DNA from: Gigaspora rosea
Lineage: Eukaryota > Glomeromycota > Glomeromycetes > Diversisporales > Gigasporaceae
Direction of reading: 5' to 3'
Assembly: GCA_003550325.1 (NCBI GenBank)
Contig: QKWP01001988.1
Coordinates: 31,218-95,217 of the forward strand
Length of the DNA stretch: 64,000 nt
Both the position numbers and the translations under genes were made by a program. The notes under the pieces were generated by a model, which made no database searches, was not told where the DNA came from, and saw only the letters and a list, made by a program, of their open reading frames with translations. Each line of letters opens with the position of its first letter. Positions within the stretch are counted from its first letter, which is position 1. Shown here one piece after another: positions 34,948 through 45,731 of this stretch.

Positions 34948-35506
34948 TTATTTGCGCGGGTAATACTAACCAAAAAAGGGGTCCGCTAAAGCCTTGTACC
35001 CACGTGACTTTTTATATGTAGATAAGCCAATCAAAATTCTGAAATTTTGTTTACACGGATCATTCCGAATAAGCAAAAAATCAAAAAATCGCAAAAATAT
35101 AAAAAACGAAAGTTTAAACCCGTTTTAGTGCATTAATAAAAAATGCCGGGAAGGCAATTTTACCTATATATATACCTTTATCCTAACGGTAAACTAACCC
35201 TAACCCTAAAATTTCAAAAGTCACGTGGGTACAAGGCTTTAGCGATCCCCCAAAAAAGTAAAGTGTGTGAGATAGTTAGAGCCTTAACGTTAGAGGCTAT
35301 AGGGTTCGATTAATGCTTGCTATATGAAAAATTTCATTCCCGTCATTTTAATTAGTGCACCAAGATCGATTTAAACATTGGTTTTTTTAAATATTTTGCC
35401 TTTTTCTTCTTTACGCGTGTTCGGGGTTGATCCGGAATAGTCAAATTTTGCACTCTCCTATTGGCTATTTCCTCTTCAGGAGTTTGTATTACCCGCGCAA
35501 ATAAGT
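34948..35506. mobile_element. Outer TIR element (ACTTATTTGCGCGGGTAATAC) carrying a nested MITE
   Basis: ACTTATTTGCGCGGGTAATA at the left is matched by its exact inverse, TATTACCCGCGCAAATAAGT, at 35486-35505. The right inner part (35400-35460, TTCGGGGTTGATCCGGAATA and CTATTGGCT) is related to the interior of the element nested at 34979-35251 and of the one at 53838-54122, so the two families share sequence. Confidence 0.7.
34979..35251. mobile_element. 273-bp MITE with telomere-like core, nested
   Basis: The TIRs are about 33 bp: GGGTCCGCTAAAGCCTTGTA then CCCACGTGACTTTT at the left, exact in inverse on the right apart from the outermost few bases. The flanks repeat AAAAAAG (34972-34978 and 35252-35258). 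Inside are AAAAAATGCCGGGAAGGCAA then TTTTAC (about 35140-35165) and TAACCCTAACCCTAA (35195-35209). Homologues lie at 19268-19497 and 53838-54122, with a worn core at 3150-3290. Confidence 0.85.
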
Positions 35507-36235
35507 GCATGCATTAGAGAGGTCTTTTGTTTTATTACTAAAATAAGAAATTTAGATGACCAACTTTAATTATGTAAGCGGGCTTAAATCCGATTTGTCA
35601 ATCACTTCACATATACACCGCATATAACATCTGACTTTAAACGAATTGGCTGGCATTGTCCAGAGGAACCGAATACAAGGTTAGCTATAGAGTGATTTTT
35701 TTTTAATTTAGTTGTCGCTTATATTATATTAAGAATTTTAAAACAAAAAAAGTTTTAGCACGTTTTTTTTTGTAGTTAGATCTTTAGTAAGCGAGTCTGT
35801 TTTCAAAATTAATAATAATATTAAAAATACAGTTGTTAGAGAAAACTTAAAGACCTTGATATTAGCGAATGTCGAAGCTGGCTGGGTTCAACTTTTTTTG
35901 TTGGTTAATGTTCTAATTAATACAACTAAAAACTGCCAAGGTGTCGAAACTGTTGAAAGGTAGGTTTGAGTTTCGTGTGCTTTTCAATTATCATGATTCT
36001 ATTTTTTAATTTATTTATTAATTTAATTAGTATTTTTCCTGTGATTATTTATCATTAGCAAGCAATTTAGTTTTTATATGAAGGTTCTTTATGCGCATAT
36101 CTAATAAATAGTTAAATTTTGAATTTTTTTTTAAAAAAAATATAATGTTTAGAGATAACTATCAGATCCAAATAATAAATTATTGTACTTTTATTTCGCA
36201 CATATATGTGTAAACATATAAATGTAATTGTACTG
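35507..36235. other. Gene-free stretch
   Basis: No convincing frame or inverted repeat. Nothing functional could be supported between the two transposon blocks. Confidence 0.45.
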
Positions 36236-36429
36236 CCCTATAAAAACTCGATACACGGAAATGCATGTATAAATACGAAATTGTATGTGGGTAAGCACGG
36301 GTTTCATAATCACTGCACGGAAATTGCACGGAAACTGATCATCCAAAAAATTTAATACACGTTATCGCACGAGAAATCGAAATCCGTGCACTATCGTGCA
36401 TAGTATTATATCCATATATTGACGTGTAT

Positions 36430-36960
36430 TAATCTTAATGATCACATAATTTCCGTGCACTAACGTGTACAATCGTTAAGATTCTTGCACAATCGTTAAG
36501 ATTCTTAACGATCATAATTTTCGTGCACTGACGTTCACAATCGTTAAGATTCTTAACGATCATAATCATAATTTTTGTGCTCTGACGTGCACAATCGTTA
36601 AGATTCTTAACGATCAAAATTTCAGTGCACTAACGTCACGATCATCACAATCGTTAAGATTCCTTAACGATCAATTTTAACGATCATTTCTGTTCATGAT
36701 GTCATGATCATCACAATCGTTAAGACTCCTTAACGAACATAATTTCAGTGCATTAATATCATGATCGTCACAATCGTTAAGATTCTTAACGATCATAATT
36801 TTTGTGAATGATATCACAATTGTCACAATTGTTAAGATCCTTAACGATCATAATTTCATGTACTAACGTGATAATCATAAGATCCTTAACGATCATAATT
36901 CCGTGATGATCGTTAAGATTCTTAATGATTATAAATTCCGTGCATTGACGCGCACAAAAA
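36430..36960. repeat. Minisatellite of palindromes, about ten units of 45-60 bp
   Basis: Each unit contains CGTTAAGATTCTTAACGATC, itself a hairpin (CGTTAAGA/TCTTAACG), followed by ATAATTTCCGTGCAC and TAACGTGCACAAT. Later units decay towards the right. The unit also carries the CGTGCA word found at the element ends. Confidence 0.9.
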
Positions 36961-37559
36961 CATTCATTTTGTTTTTTTTTTTTGCACTTAACAATAATAA
37001 TTTCCGTGTATTGACGCGCACAAATTACATTTGATTTGTAAGCAAATAAATATTTGCTTTTTTTTTTTTGTTTACTCTTATAATTTTTATTATTTTCTTT
37101 TATTTTTTATAATTTTTTTTTACAACTCATTAATTTTTATATAATTATTTTAGTTATTGTCATTGATTTTAAACCATCCTTTAGAGTTATTGCCTTGGGA
37201 GTTGCTCTTTTGGAATCACGATCATTTTTGGTATATGTTTTTTCATCATTTTTGGTGGTATCGTTGCTTTATTTTTTTTTTTTACTATTATTTTTTTATT
37301 TTTTTTTTTTTACTTTCTGTATATTATTGCATTTTAGTATCTCCGTTACTGCCATTGGAGTTGCCACAATCGGAGTTGTCCCTATTGGAGTTATTTCTAG
37401 AGTAGTCATTTCGAATTTTTTTTAAACCTTTCTTTTGGTATTATTACTTTGTTTTTTTCAATATTATTATTTGCTGGGTTATTTTTAAAGTTGGTAGTTT
37501 TAGTAATTAGAAGTATTTTCTTATTCGATATGTAAATTATTAAATTAAAGAATTTGTAT

Positions 37560-37672
37560 TATAAAATTTAATTAATAAAATAATTAAAATTAGTTAATAA
37601 AATACAAAATTTAGTTAATAAAACTTATAAAATTTAGTTAATAAAGTTATAAAATTTAGTTAATAAAATAAT
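37560..37672. repeat. Tandem repeat AAAATTTAGTTAATAAA
   Basis: Five to six copies of a 17-29 bp AT-only unit with variable spacers, inside the element at 36236-37948. Confidence 0.75.
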
Positions 37673-38334
37673 GCATATACGACAATATATGTTATTATGT
37701 ATATGTGTATGGATATATGCTATTATATATTGCCTGCACGTAAATATGCACGAGACAATGCACGAGAAAACACTTAAAATTGCACGTTAGTACGTGCACC
37801 GTTGCACGGAATCCGCGCCCTTTTACGTGCTGTAAACGTGCTTTCCCATACATTGTCTCGTATAGATTTACGTGCAGGTTCGTGTGGTTCCATATCCAAA
37901 CTTTCTCGTGTATTGCAGTATAATTCTGTGCTGCAATTTGTTATAGGGCTGTATAGGGATGTTAAGTGGTTCGTCTGGTCCGGCCCGGTTCTGTCCCTTG
38001 TCCTGAACCAGTTCATGCCCTTGTTAGAAACCGATTTAACCCTAGCGGCTTTACATAATTTGAAATTTTTTAATTGACATGAAAAGAACAATCCTAAAGC
38101 ATTTACTAATTTTGATTTAAAATACCCAATTGGAGTGCATAATAATTAATATAACTCTAAGGCAGAAAATGCCGATTTTAGTATAATTATGCCAATTTAA
38201 AAGTATTCATTCACTTCGTATTTTATATCTATTTGATGTCAGGATTGGTTTTGGACTAATTCTGAACTAGTCACCACAACTACTTCGCATCGAATTATCC
38301 ATTCAAAATAAAGCTTAGCGTGACAGTGTCGCGC

Positions 38335-38493
38335 AATTATGCATATGTGTCGTGCCTCTTTGCCTCAGATGTCGATCGGCCAAAATTAAGATAGAGTCAT
38401 GGTAAGAATCTGGGAAGGATTAATATCGATCAGTTAATGCGGACCAAAGAAGTCGGCATCTGAGGCAAGCGTTAGTTTGAGGCACAACATAAT
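38335..38493. repeat. Inverted repeat with TGCCTCAGATG
   Basis: AATTATG...GTCGTGCCTC, TTTGCCTCAGATGTCGA and GGCC on the left pair with GGACC, TCGGCATCTGAGGCAA and GAGGCACAACATAATT on the right. The arms differ by a 10-bp indel. A worn MITE is likely. Confidence 0.55.
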
Positions 38494-39585
38494 TAGCATA
38501 GTGGGCTTTCATTCCGATTGGCCAATTTTTGTAGATCATTCCGTGATTTTACAAGATCTGATTGGCTTATAGATTATATTAAAAAGTGAACCCAAAGTAA
38601 AATATTGTATTTCGTGGTTTATTAATTGAATAAAATATGCGTTATTTAATTTTAGTAAGTATAATATAGATTTAATTGAAAAAAATCTAAAAGCAGTGGC
38701 AGAAAACCACATAACAAAATTTGTCAATGATATAAAAGGAACCAGATTTGCATTGAGGACGAGCGAAGCGAAGATGAAAACTAGACAAAGGTTGTCGTCA
38801 TTTACGTACTTTCCTATGTATATTTAAAATTAGTCTTATGCGATGAGTGTTGAGCTTTTCTACTTTTTTTTTTTTAGTAAAAATAAAAATTTTTAAAAAT
38901 TTAATTTCGATTTTTTTCTACTAAATAAGATCAATCATATGACACTCACGAATCAAATATCCGATCTTTATGATGTAGCTTGAAAAAAATTAAATTAAAA
39001 AAGAGGACCTATTAGTTCATAAATATTTAAAAAAAAGCAAAACCATCCATTTTTTTTTATAAATTTAAATATAAAATCAACGTTATGGCCATTTTATGCT
39101 ACCCTAAAATTTATAATAGTATATGACGCATATGTTATAATAAATTTATAGAAAAAGCGATAGGTTTGACGCGACAACTATATTAGTTTTATTCAATTCG
39201 GGTTTATTTTAGTATATGCGTCGTATAGTTGACACACAATCATATTAATAATCACGATAATTCAATCCTTAGTAATTTGTGTTCTTAATTTAGTCAATTA
39301 CAAAAGTCGCCATGATGATAAAAATATTTTGGTGATTGCATTAATTCTGAGCGTATCAGCACAGCATAGGATGCGCTAAAATGGTTTCCCGACAAATCAA
39401 AATGCGCAATTTCAAGATCGTCTTAGGAATCAACATCGATCAAATTATCATTAACAACATATTTTCAAAATATTGAATTCGTTTTCCTTACTTAATCACG
39501 AACCTAGCGTCTCCTCAAAGGTCAATTAAGTATGTTTAGTATGTTCTTGTACGACAATCTATTTTGTGATATTATTTTATCATAT
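38494..39585. other. Gene-free AT-rich stretch
   Basis: Apart from homopolymer tracts nothing stands out. No protein-like frame was found on either strand. Confidence 0.45.
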
Positions 39586-39932
39586 GAGTGACGGAAAGGG
39601 AAAACATGTAACTTGATTAACTACTTTTCATCTGCTCCTGAAGAATCTAATCTAACATCATGATTAGCTCTTAACGACATTTGTCTTTTGATGATGCAAA
39701 GAATAATGTTATTGAAATGAATAGTCATATAGTATTACATGTAATCATTGCGGGACAATTTACAGGATCTAGTGGACAGATTTGGAAATTGGAACTGGTT
39801 TGAAAGATTCAAGTTTATCACATAAATGGGATATTTTAGAATTTATCAAAATTTAATGTGATAAATTTAATAATTTGATGTGATGAACTCGAATTTTTCA
39901 AACTTTTTGACAGGTTTCCCTTTCCGTCACTA
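39586..39932. mobile_element. 347-bp TIR element (AGTGACGGAAAGGGAAA)
   Basis: The left end is GAGTGACGGAAAGGGAAAAC; the reverse complement of the right end is TAGTGACGGAAAGGGAAACC. The interior is non-coding, with GTTTATCACATAAATGG/TAATGTGATAAATTTAAT-like repeats near the right arm (39810-39880). Flanking 8-mers do not match, so the TSD is lost or absent. Confidence 0.7.
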
Positions 39933-40148
39933 ATATTAATCCATGCAAAATTAAGCTATTTTCAAAAAGGTGTGATCAGGTTGATTTGATCGTATGTGTA
40001 TAAATGGGGAAATCGGGAAATCTGAGGAAATCAGAACATTAATCAGAATTTATATAATAATACATCGTAATATCTTTTTACAAAATTTATTGTAAATATA
40101 AAAAATATAACTAAATATAAAAATAAATAGTATAAATAAAATTTATAC

Positions 40149-40361
40149 ATATATTCAAATTATCGCGATTGAAAGTTTTGTGTCATCCAGGTATTTGCCT
40201 CCAAGGATTAACTATAGTTCCCCATTTTTTATACAAACGAAATACTTTATTTATTAAACTTGTACTAACATATAGAAGTTCTCCAATCTGTTTTTTAGAA
40301 CAACCATCGCATAGAAGATATTTATATGCTATTTCAAATCCTCACTGTATGCTCGAGGCAT
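40149..40361 (-). pseudogene. N-terminal helix-turn-helix relic of a Tc1/IS630-type transposase
   Basis: On the minus strand it starts MPRAYSEDLK at 40361, then after a frame change reads LLCDGCSKKQIGELLYVSTS LINKVFRLYKKWGT, then IVNPWRQIPG, a TGA and HKTFNRDN. Start, winged-helix region (SKKQIGELLYVS...VFRLYKKWGT) and the WRQIPGRRKT-like linker are arranged as in Tc1/mariner and IS630 DDE transposases of these fungi. The DDE catalytic domain is not found. It has at least one frameshift and one stop. Confidence 0.65.
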
Positions 40362-40584
40362 TCTACAATTATACTTTTAGCGGAAGCCTTTAAAATTTAT
40401 TTAAATTTTAAAATAGGTTACTAAAATTTTACTGTTAACTTTGTTCGGTGTTTCTAGTAGAAAGTAATCTCCAGGAAATCTTTGCAAAATTCTGTGACCT
40501 CCGATCATTTTTCAAATCATTATGCAAGTCAGAAATCGTTTGCGATTAAAAAAAATCCTTTATTTAATGTATAAAAAAAATACA

Positions 40585-40745
40585 TTCAACGAAAAACTAA
40601 AATGTAATACTGGTATCATCGATTTCCACCATAGATTCATGTATATTCAAATTATGGTATTCTAAAGATTGATTCTTCAATGAAACCTTAATATGATCAA
40701 TCCGTTTGATGCCATTATGGTAATAAGTAGATTTTTTAATGGGCT
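40585..40745 (-). pseudogene. Small coding remnant, unrecognised
   Basis: On the minus strand a stop-free stretch reads IKKSTYYHNGIKRIDHIKVS then LKNQSLEYHNLNIHESMVEI and DDTSITF-stop. The composition is that of a real protein end. Weaker coding-like text continues upstream to about 40980. No family was recognised. Confidence 0.35.
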
Positions 40746-40997
40746 TAAAATATTAATAAAATATGTGAACATTATTATACAAATCATTTAATTAACATTA
40801 CAAAGATTTGGTATGATAATACAAACAAAGACGGATAAATATTTTTATTCAGTAAATGCTTACTACTTTCTCATCAACCTTTCGACCAGAATGAATAAAA
40901 ATGCTTATCACGATTATAGGGATCATTTTTACTTATATAAGATGTCATTTTTAATCTATTTCTTACCATTTGCTGTTTTGACCTGAAAAATTCTAAT

Positions 40998-42762
40998 TAG
41001 AGATGGGTTTCATGCGTGTGCATGATTCCTCAATCATGCGCATGAATGCGTATTAAAGCGCATATTTCCGAATCATGCGCATTTTATCCCATCAAAATTT
41101 TATATAGAAAAATTAATATAAAATAAGTATAATTAACTTTCTAATCTATCTATATACTTCAATTCTGGGTCTGTTCGCTTTAACATTTTTGATTGGTCGT
41201 ATTCGAAAAATGTGGCCTAAATGTAGGAAAACTAACAAAAATACGTAAGATGATTATGACTATTATCATGGAGAGTAATTATAACATCTGAGTAATTATT
41301 ATATCATTTTTTGATGCCCTTATTAAGCCCTTAAACAGCACAAGATCGTGAACGTGAATTTTCCAAATTTACTTTTGTTGTTTAATTACCTAATATTTAC
41401 AAACTATTTTGGGCTAAAAAATTCCTGAATTTTAAACCGTTTTGTATAATGGTCTCTAAGTGCAAGTGCAAGAACAAGTGCAAGAACAAGTGCAAGAACA
41501 CGACAAATGCTCCGCTATAGATAAAACATATGATTAATAAAAAAAAAAAATAGTGAATACATTAGCGAATATCAAAAAAGTTACATTTAATCAAATATTT
41601 AATGATTGATTTCTAGAATTTTTAGTCGGAATTTTTGCTGCCCAGATTATCTGATAATCAACTAATTTTTTCAGTGACTCGTAGTTTTTGTCGATCTACT
41701 AACCAATGAAATTACGGTTATGTTCAAAAGGTGATCAATGAGCTAAAATTCTCTTTGCAACACTTTTAAAAATTGTCATTCACCAAATAAAACTAAGCTG
41801 CATACTATGTTATTGGAGTAATGAGCTTTGTAACAACTTTTTATAGTTAGCTTATACTGATTCAAACTAACCCACTATATATTGCAATTACTGGTATAGC
41901 GAACAAATTTTGTAATAGAATTTTTTTATAAAAACTCATGATAAAAATCAAAATAATTCTAATAAAAACTGGCTCAACTATATTGAAATAGAGTGTGAAT
42001 TCTGTGGCAGAATTTTATAATAACATAATTTTAATGCAAACTAACTCAATCTTAACCATATACTGTAGTTAATAGAATAGTATGTTCAGTAACAAAATTT
42101 TTTGTGACAATTCAATGCAAACCAACTAAGCATATTTATAAATATTATATGCAAAGATGATTTTTCGTTTTGCATTATGGATTTTAAAATTCGGGACGGA
42201 CAGCAGATTTTTCTTCTTTTTCTGCAAATAGAATGATGTTCACATTTAAGGTTATACAAGGTTAAATTTTCATTTTGCACAACAAGGAATCAAAAAATTG
42301 GGCCGGCATTCATATGTTTCCTGTCAGTCCTATCGTACAATTACGGGAAATTAAAGTCCCTATCGGATGAAAATAGCGGGAAAAAATAAGTATCAAAATC
42401 GAACAATTGGCACAATTGGAAACTAAAAAAAAAAAAAAAAATTGAAAAAATTGAAAAAGTGGGACGGCGGATAATGCAAAACGAAAAATCAACTTTGCGT
42501 GTCCTAATGCGAATTTACTGATTTTAACTAAAATTTTATACAAAGCTCACGTGGCAGAGCCACGGGTCAGGTGTCAAATTATATAAGATAGCAACGATGA
42601 AGTTTACAATTAGCAAATTTGTAAAAATTTATATATATATAGGCAAAATCTGATTAAGAATCAATATATAGTATCTTTATTTAGAATAATAAAGATAAAA
42701 ATTAAAAAAATTTTTTTATCATGCGGTATCATGCGCATTAATGCGCATTTTACCCATCTCTA
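40998..42762. mobile_element. 1.8-kb hAT-like element, relative of the 16933 MITE
   Basis: The left end is TAGAGATGGGTTTCATGCGT; the reverse complement of the right end is TAGAGATGGGTAAAATGCGC. Subterminal GCGCATTAATGCGC and GCGTGTGCATGA words match the 373-bp MITE at 16933-17305. The flanking 8-mers (ATTCTAAT and TACATAAT) no longer match. The interior has a CAAGTGCAAGAA minisatellite (41458-41505) and repeats related to the cluster at 4200-5000. It has no transposase frame. Confidence 0.7.
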
Positions 42763-42944
42763 TACATAATATTTATATTCTATATATTAATTAAAATAAA
42801 ACCTCTATACTTTCGACTTACTGTATATCTGCAAATCTATTACTATTTTAGTGAATCTTCATCAATTTTATGTAGTGCTTTATTTGACTTTTGATTTCAT
42901 TCTTCTTTTGTAAAAAAAATTTTTAGCTTCAATATTATTATATT

Positions 42945-43175
42945 ATGACAGGAGTATTTCATTATTTTGGATATGATATAAGAAATGAAAGCTTCAGCAC
43001 AATCAATTTCTTGTCTAATCAATTTTTTTGCTCTTGTCCTAATATAAGATTCGGCAGACATGTGGAGTGTATGGGGGTTACATGGTTAGGCAAAAAGCCA
43101 AATGCGGAAATTGTGATTAAATTTGTGGAGAGTTTGGGTGAGGCAAAAGGCTTTTCAAATTTTGGGTTTTTATAG
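42945..43175 (+). pseudogene. Short protein-like frame, unrecognised
   Basis: A 76-codon frame contains MGVTWLGKKPNAEIVIKFVE then SLGEAKGFSNFGFL. The composition is protein-like and unlike chance frames here. No family was identified and no splice signals convince. It may be a remnant of a transposon or host gene. Confidence 0.3.
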
Positions 43176-43179
43176 CGTG

Positions 43180-44953
43180 AATCGAGGTGGCTTATATCTA
43201 TGATGTGTCGGAGTGTGGTAGCTTGTGACCCTGTATGATTTTTGTGTAATGTATCACAGCGCTTAGCTGTAACTAATCGATCAAAGTAATTTGATCATTT
43301 AACATTTGTCTTTTTTTTGCTAATTATCTGATGTCTTTTCGTAATCATTTGACTAAATATAGTATATAATTGTTGTTACTCATTTGCCTGATGTTCACTT
43401 CACAACAGGTCATTTCCCGGCATCACAAGCATTTTTATTAGATGTATTAGTAAATTAAAAACTTGCATTATGTCACCTGTTGGGTAAATGACCATCGGGA
43501 AAATTAGATGTTAACATATAAAGTAATAATTATTGCAAAATGAATTTTTCATAAAATACTTATTATCTTTGGTTTGATTGTTTCAGTATTTTAACTCTAC
43601 ATCATTATTCAACATTGACTTTCTTATAATCAATGAAAATTTCTAATTATAAAATAGTCAATACGGGTACAACAGATAAATTATTTGTAGCATATTGACA
43701 TATAGCAAATAAAGCCCATAATTAATTGCAATAAAAGCCTCTATTATTTTAACTTAAGCACAATTTCAATACAAAATAAATAAATCAATAAATAAAATAA
43801 AATAAATTTAATAATATTAAATTAATATTCATAATAAAGTGAAAATTATTTTACAATGCTCAAGTAAAGAAAAAAATTATGTATACAACTATAAGGCCAT
43901 AAAAATTTAATTACTTGGTTTTCACAATATGAAACTTTTAAATAGATTTGGCCGGCCAAATCTTTTTTTTTTAAATTCATATGTAAAATTTATAAAATTA
44001 TAAAAAATTTTTCCTTAAATTCCACCCGGTTATTAAACATACAAAAAAATTTTTTTAAAGTTTCCAAATTTTGACATGGCCGAGTTATGAAAATCAACTA
44101 ATTATAGCTGTTTTGTACTCAGATGTAGATCAAAATGTCACAGGAAATCTATATTTTCTTCTTTTTTCAAAATTCGCTTTAGTAGATTTGTAATCATAAA
44201 GGTTTTCAAAGAGTAAATAATTGATTTAATTGAGCCAACTCAACCAATTAAATGATTAATCGATTTTCAATCACATCACTATTTGAGGCGATACTGTAAA
44301 TCCTCAAAATAGTAAGCATGACCGTTATTTCAAAAATCGTGAACTCTAAAAATAATTTAGTTGATTTCAAAATAACGTCTATGCGAGTCTCGAAATAACG
44401 TGTACTCCTAGATCTAATATCACATTACAGCATTACGTTTATAGTTTCATTTATTGCTCTAATGAGGTAGACTGGTGTAGGCGGTATGCATTTATATGCA
44501 TATGGTTCACATATTTTTCGACATCATACAGTATGTGTACATATGTGAATTATTATACATCTTTATAACAGGCTGTAAAGATGTAAAGGTTTAAGCTTTA
44601 TATCAATTCAATATGATAAGTCAGAAACTTTTTTTCTAAAATATCCAATTCACTATAAAAAAAATCGCAGCATCTATAGTATATCATAGCTGATAGTGTT
44701 TATATTTTCCAAATGCGCACATGTATTCCACAGTATGTAAGTGAATATTTTCAAGAACCTTTTTTTTTTAAAAAAAAAATGAAGCTATAATAAAACTAGT
44801 TTCTATTGATTGTAAAATGCAAAATTAAAAATCTACTTTATAGTGTCTTTACAATGAACTGGAAACGTTAAAAAAATTAACACTTACCATACTGAACCAA
44901 TATAAAATTTAAACTTTTTAGATTGTTATAAAACGTCCATTTCACAGAATTGA
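43180..44953. other. Gene-free AT-rich stretch left of the LTR element
   Basis: A weak inverted pair (ACAACAGGTCATTTCCCGG near 43403 and CCTGTTGGGTAAATGACC near 43473) is seen. No gene, LTR or strong repeat could be supported. Confidence 0.45.
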
Positions 44954-44957
44954 CTAT

Positions 44958-45577
44958 TGTAACGGTTGAATTGGGAGAGCGGTAAAACAATATAGACAAT
45001 AGTGCCAATTTAAAGCTCCAACCGATTACGGGGTGAGATATAAAGCGATATTAAAGGAGAGTTTATATGATGATAAGGATCAATATAAAGGTGTTAAATA
45101 TATAATAATCACGACACGGGTTCTATTCGAAGTTCAAAGGCAACTTAATCACGTGAACAATTTAAAAGAATAAACTAAACTCGTCACACAGAATTCGAGT
45201 TATAATAAGCCAATACGAAGTTACAAGTCAATTCAGTCCGTCGAATTGAGTCTCGCAAGGTTTATTAAGGTTAAAGTCGAATTCGAAAGATAAGGGTTTT
45301 ACTTTTATTTATTGCATTGTTTAAATTAAACGTGGAACTTATTATTGAGCTTTATTGAATTTGAAGGGTTTATATACATTTTAATTAATTACAGCGTATG
45401 CGCTGCATCCACCGCGTTTACGTTGTATCTACCGCGTTTACGTATTTACTGCGTTTACGCTGTAGACCCGATTTTTCCCAACATCTAAGCCACTAAGCCT
45501 CATTACACTATTTGTATACATGATTTAAAATATTTACAATATAAAAAAAAAATAATATAAAAAAATAATTCGTCACA
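44958..45577 (-). repeat. LTR at the 3' end of the element (620 bp)
   Basis: It starts TGTAACGGTTGAATTGGG and ends AATTCGTCACA in plus-strand view. It contains about three and a half copies of a 20-bp unit like TGTATCTACCGCGTTTACGT (45411-45470). The other LTR has about five, which explains the length difference. Confidence 0.9.
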
Positions 45578-45731
45578 TCTGCCTCCCCTTGTCATTGAGC
45601 CCCTGCGAAATGATCACTCTTAATATTTCCCTAAGTTCTTAGGGGCTAGAGTTTGAGTTCTACTAACAGAATCTTCAAGGTGGAAAGAGCTTATGTAGAA
45701 AGATCATATAGGAGCTCATGGACTTCGATAT

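Larger units (their letters stand above)
36236..37948. mobile_element. 1.7-kb CCCTATAA-TIR element, TSD CTG
   Basis: The left end is CCCTATAAAAACTCG; the reverse complement of the right end is CCCTATAACAAATTGC. CTG lies on both sides (36233-36235 and 37949-37951), as in the 648-bp relative at 21144-21791. Both ends are dense in CACGG, GTGCA and CGTGCA words. The middle holds a palindromic minisatellite (36430-36960), a poly-T tract (37240-37320) and a TTAGTTAATAAAAT array (37560-37672). No transposase frame is present; the frames at 37157-37425 are T-run artefacts. Confidence 0.8.

Noticed and set aside
36430..36960. CRISPR-like appearance of regularly repeated palindromes
   Set aside because: Units are contiguous and decaying, without unique spacers of fixed length, and lie inside a TIR element in a eukaryotic genome. 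It is a minisatellite.
37157..37425. Two overlapping Phe/Tyr-rich frames
   Set aside because: They arise from long T-runs within a non-coding transposon; no start context or domain.
41458..41505. CAAGTGCAAGAA repeat as coding (Gln/Val-rich protein)
   Set aside because: No supporting frame extends beyond the repeat, and it lies in a non-autonomous transposon.
43403..43495. Inverted repeat as a MITE
   Set aside because: Pairing is short (about 10-12 bp at a time) with poor alignment and no flanking duplication; could be chance.
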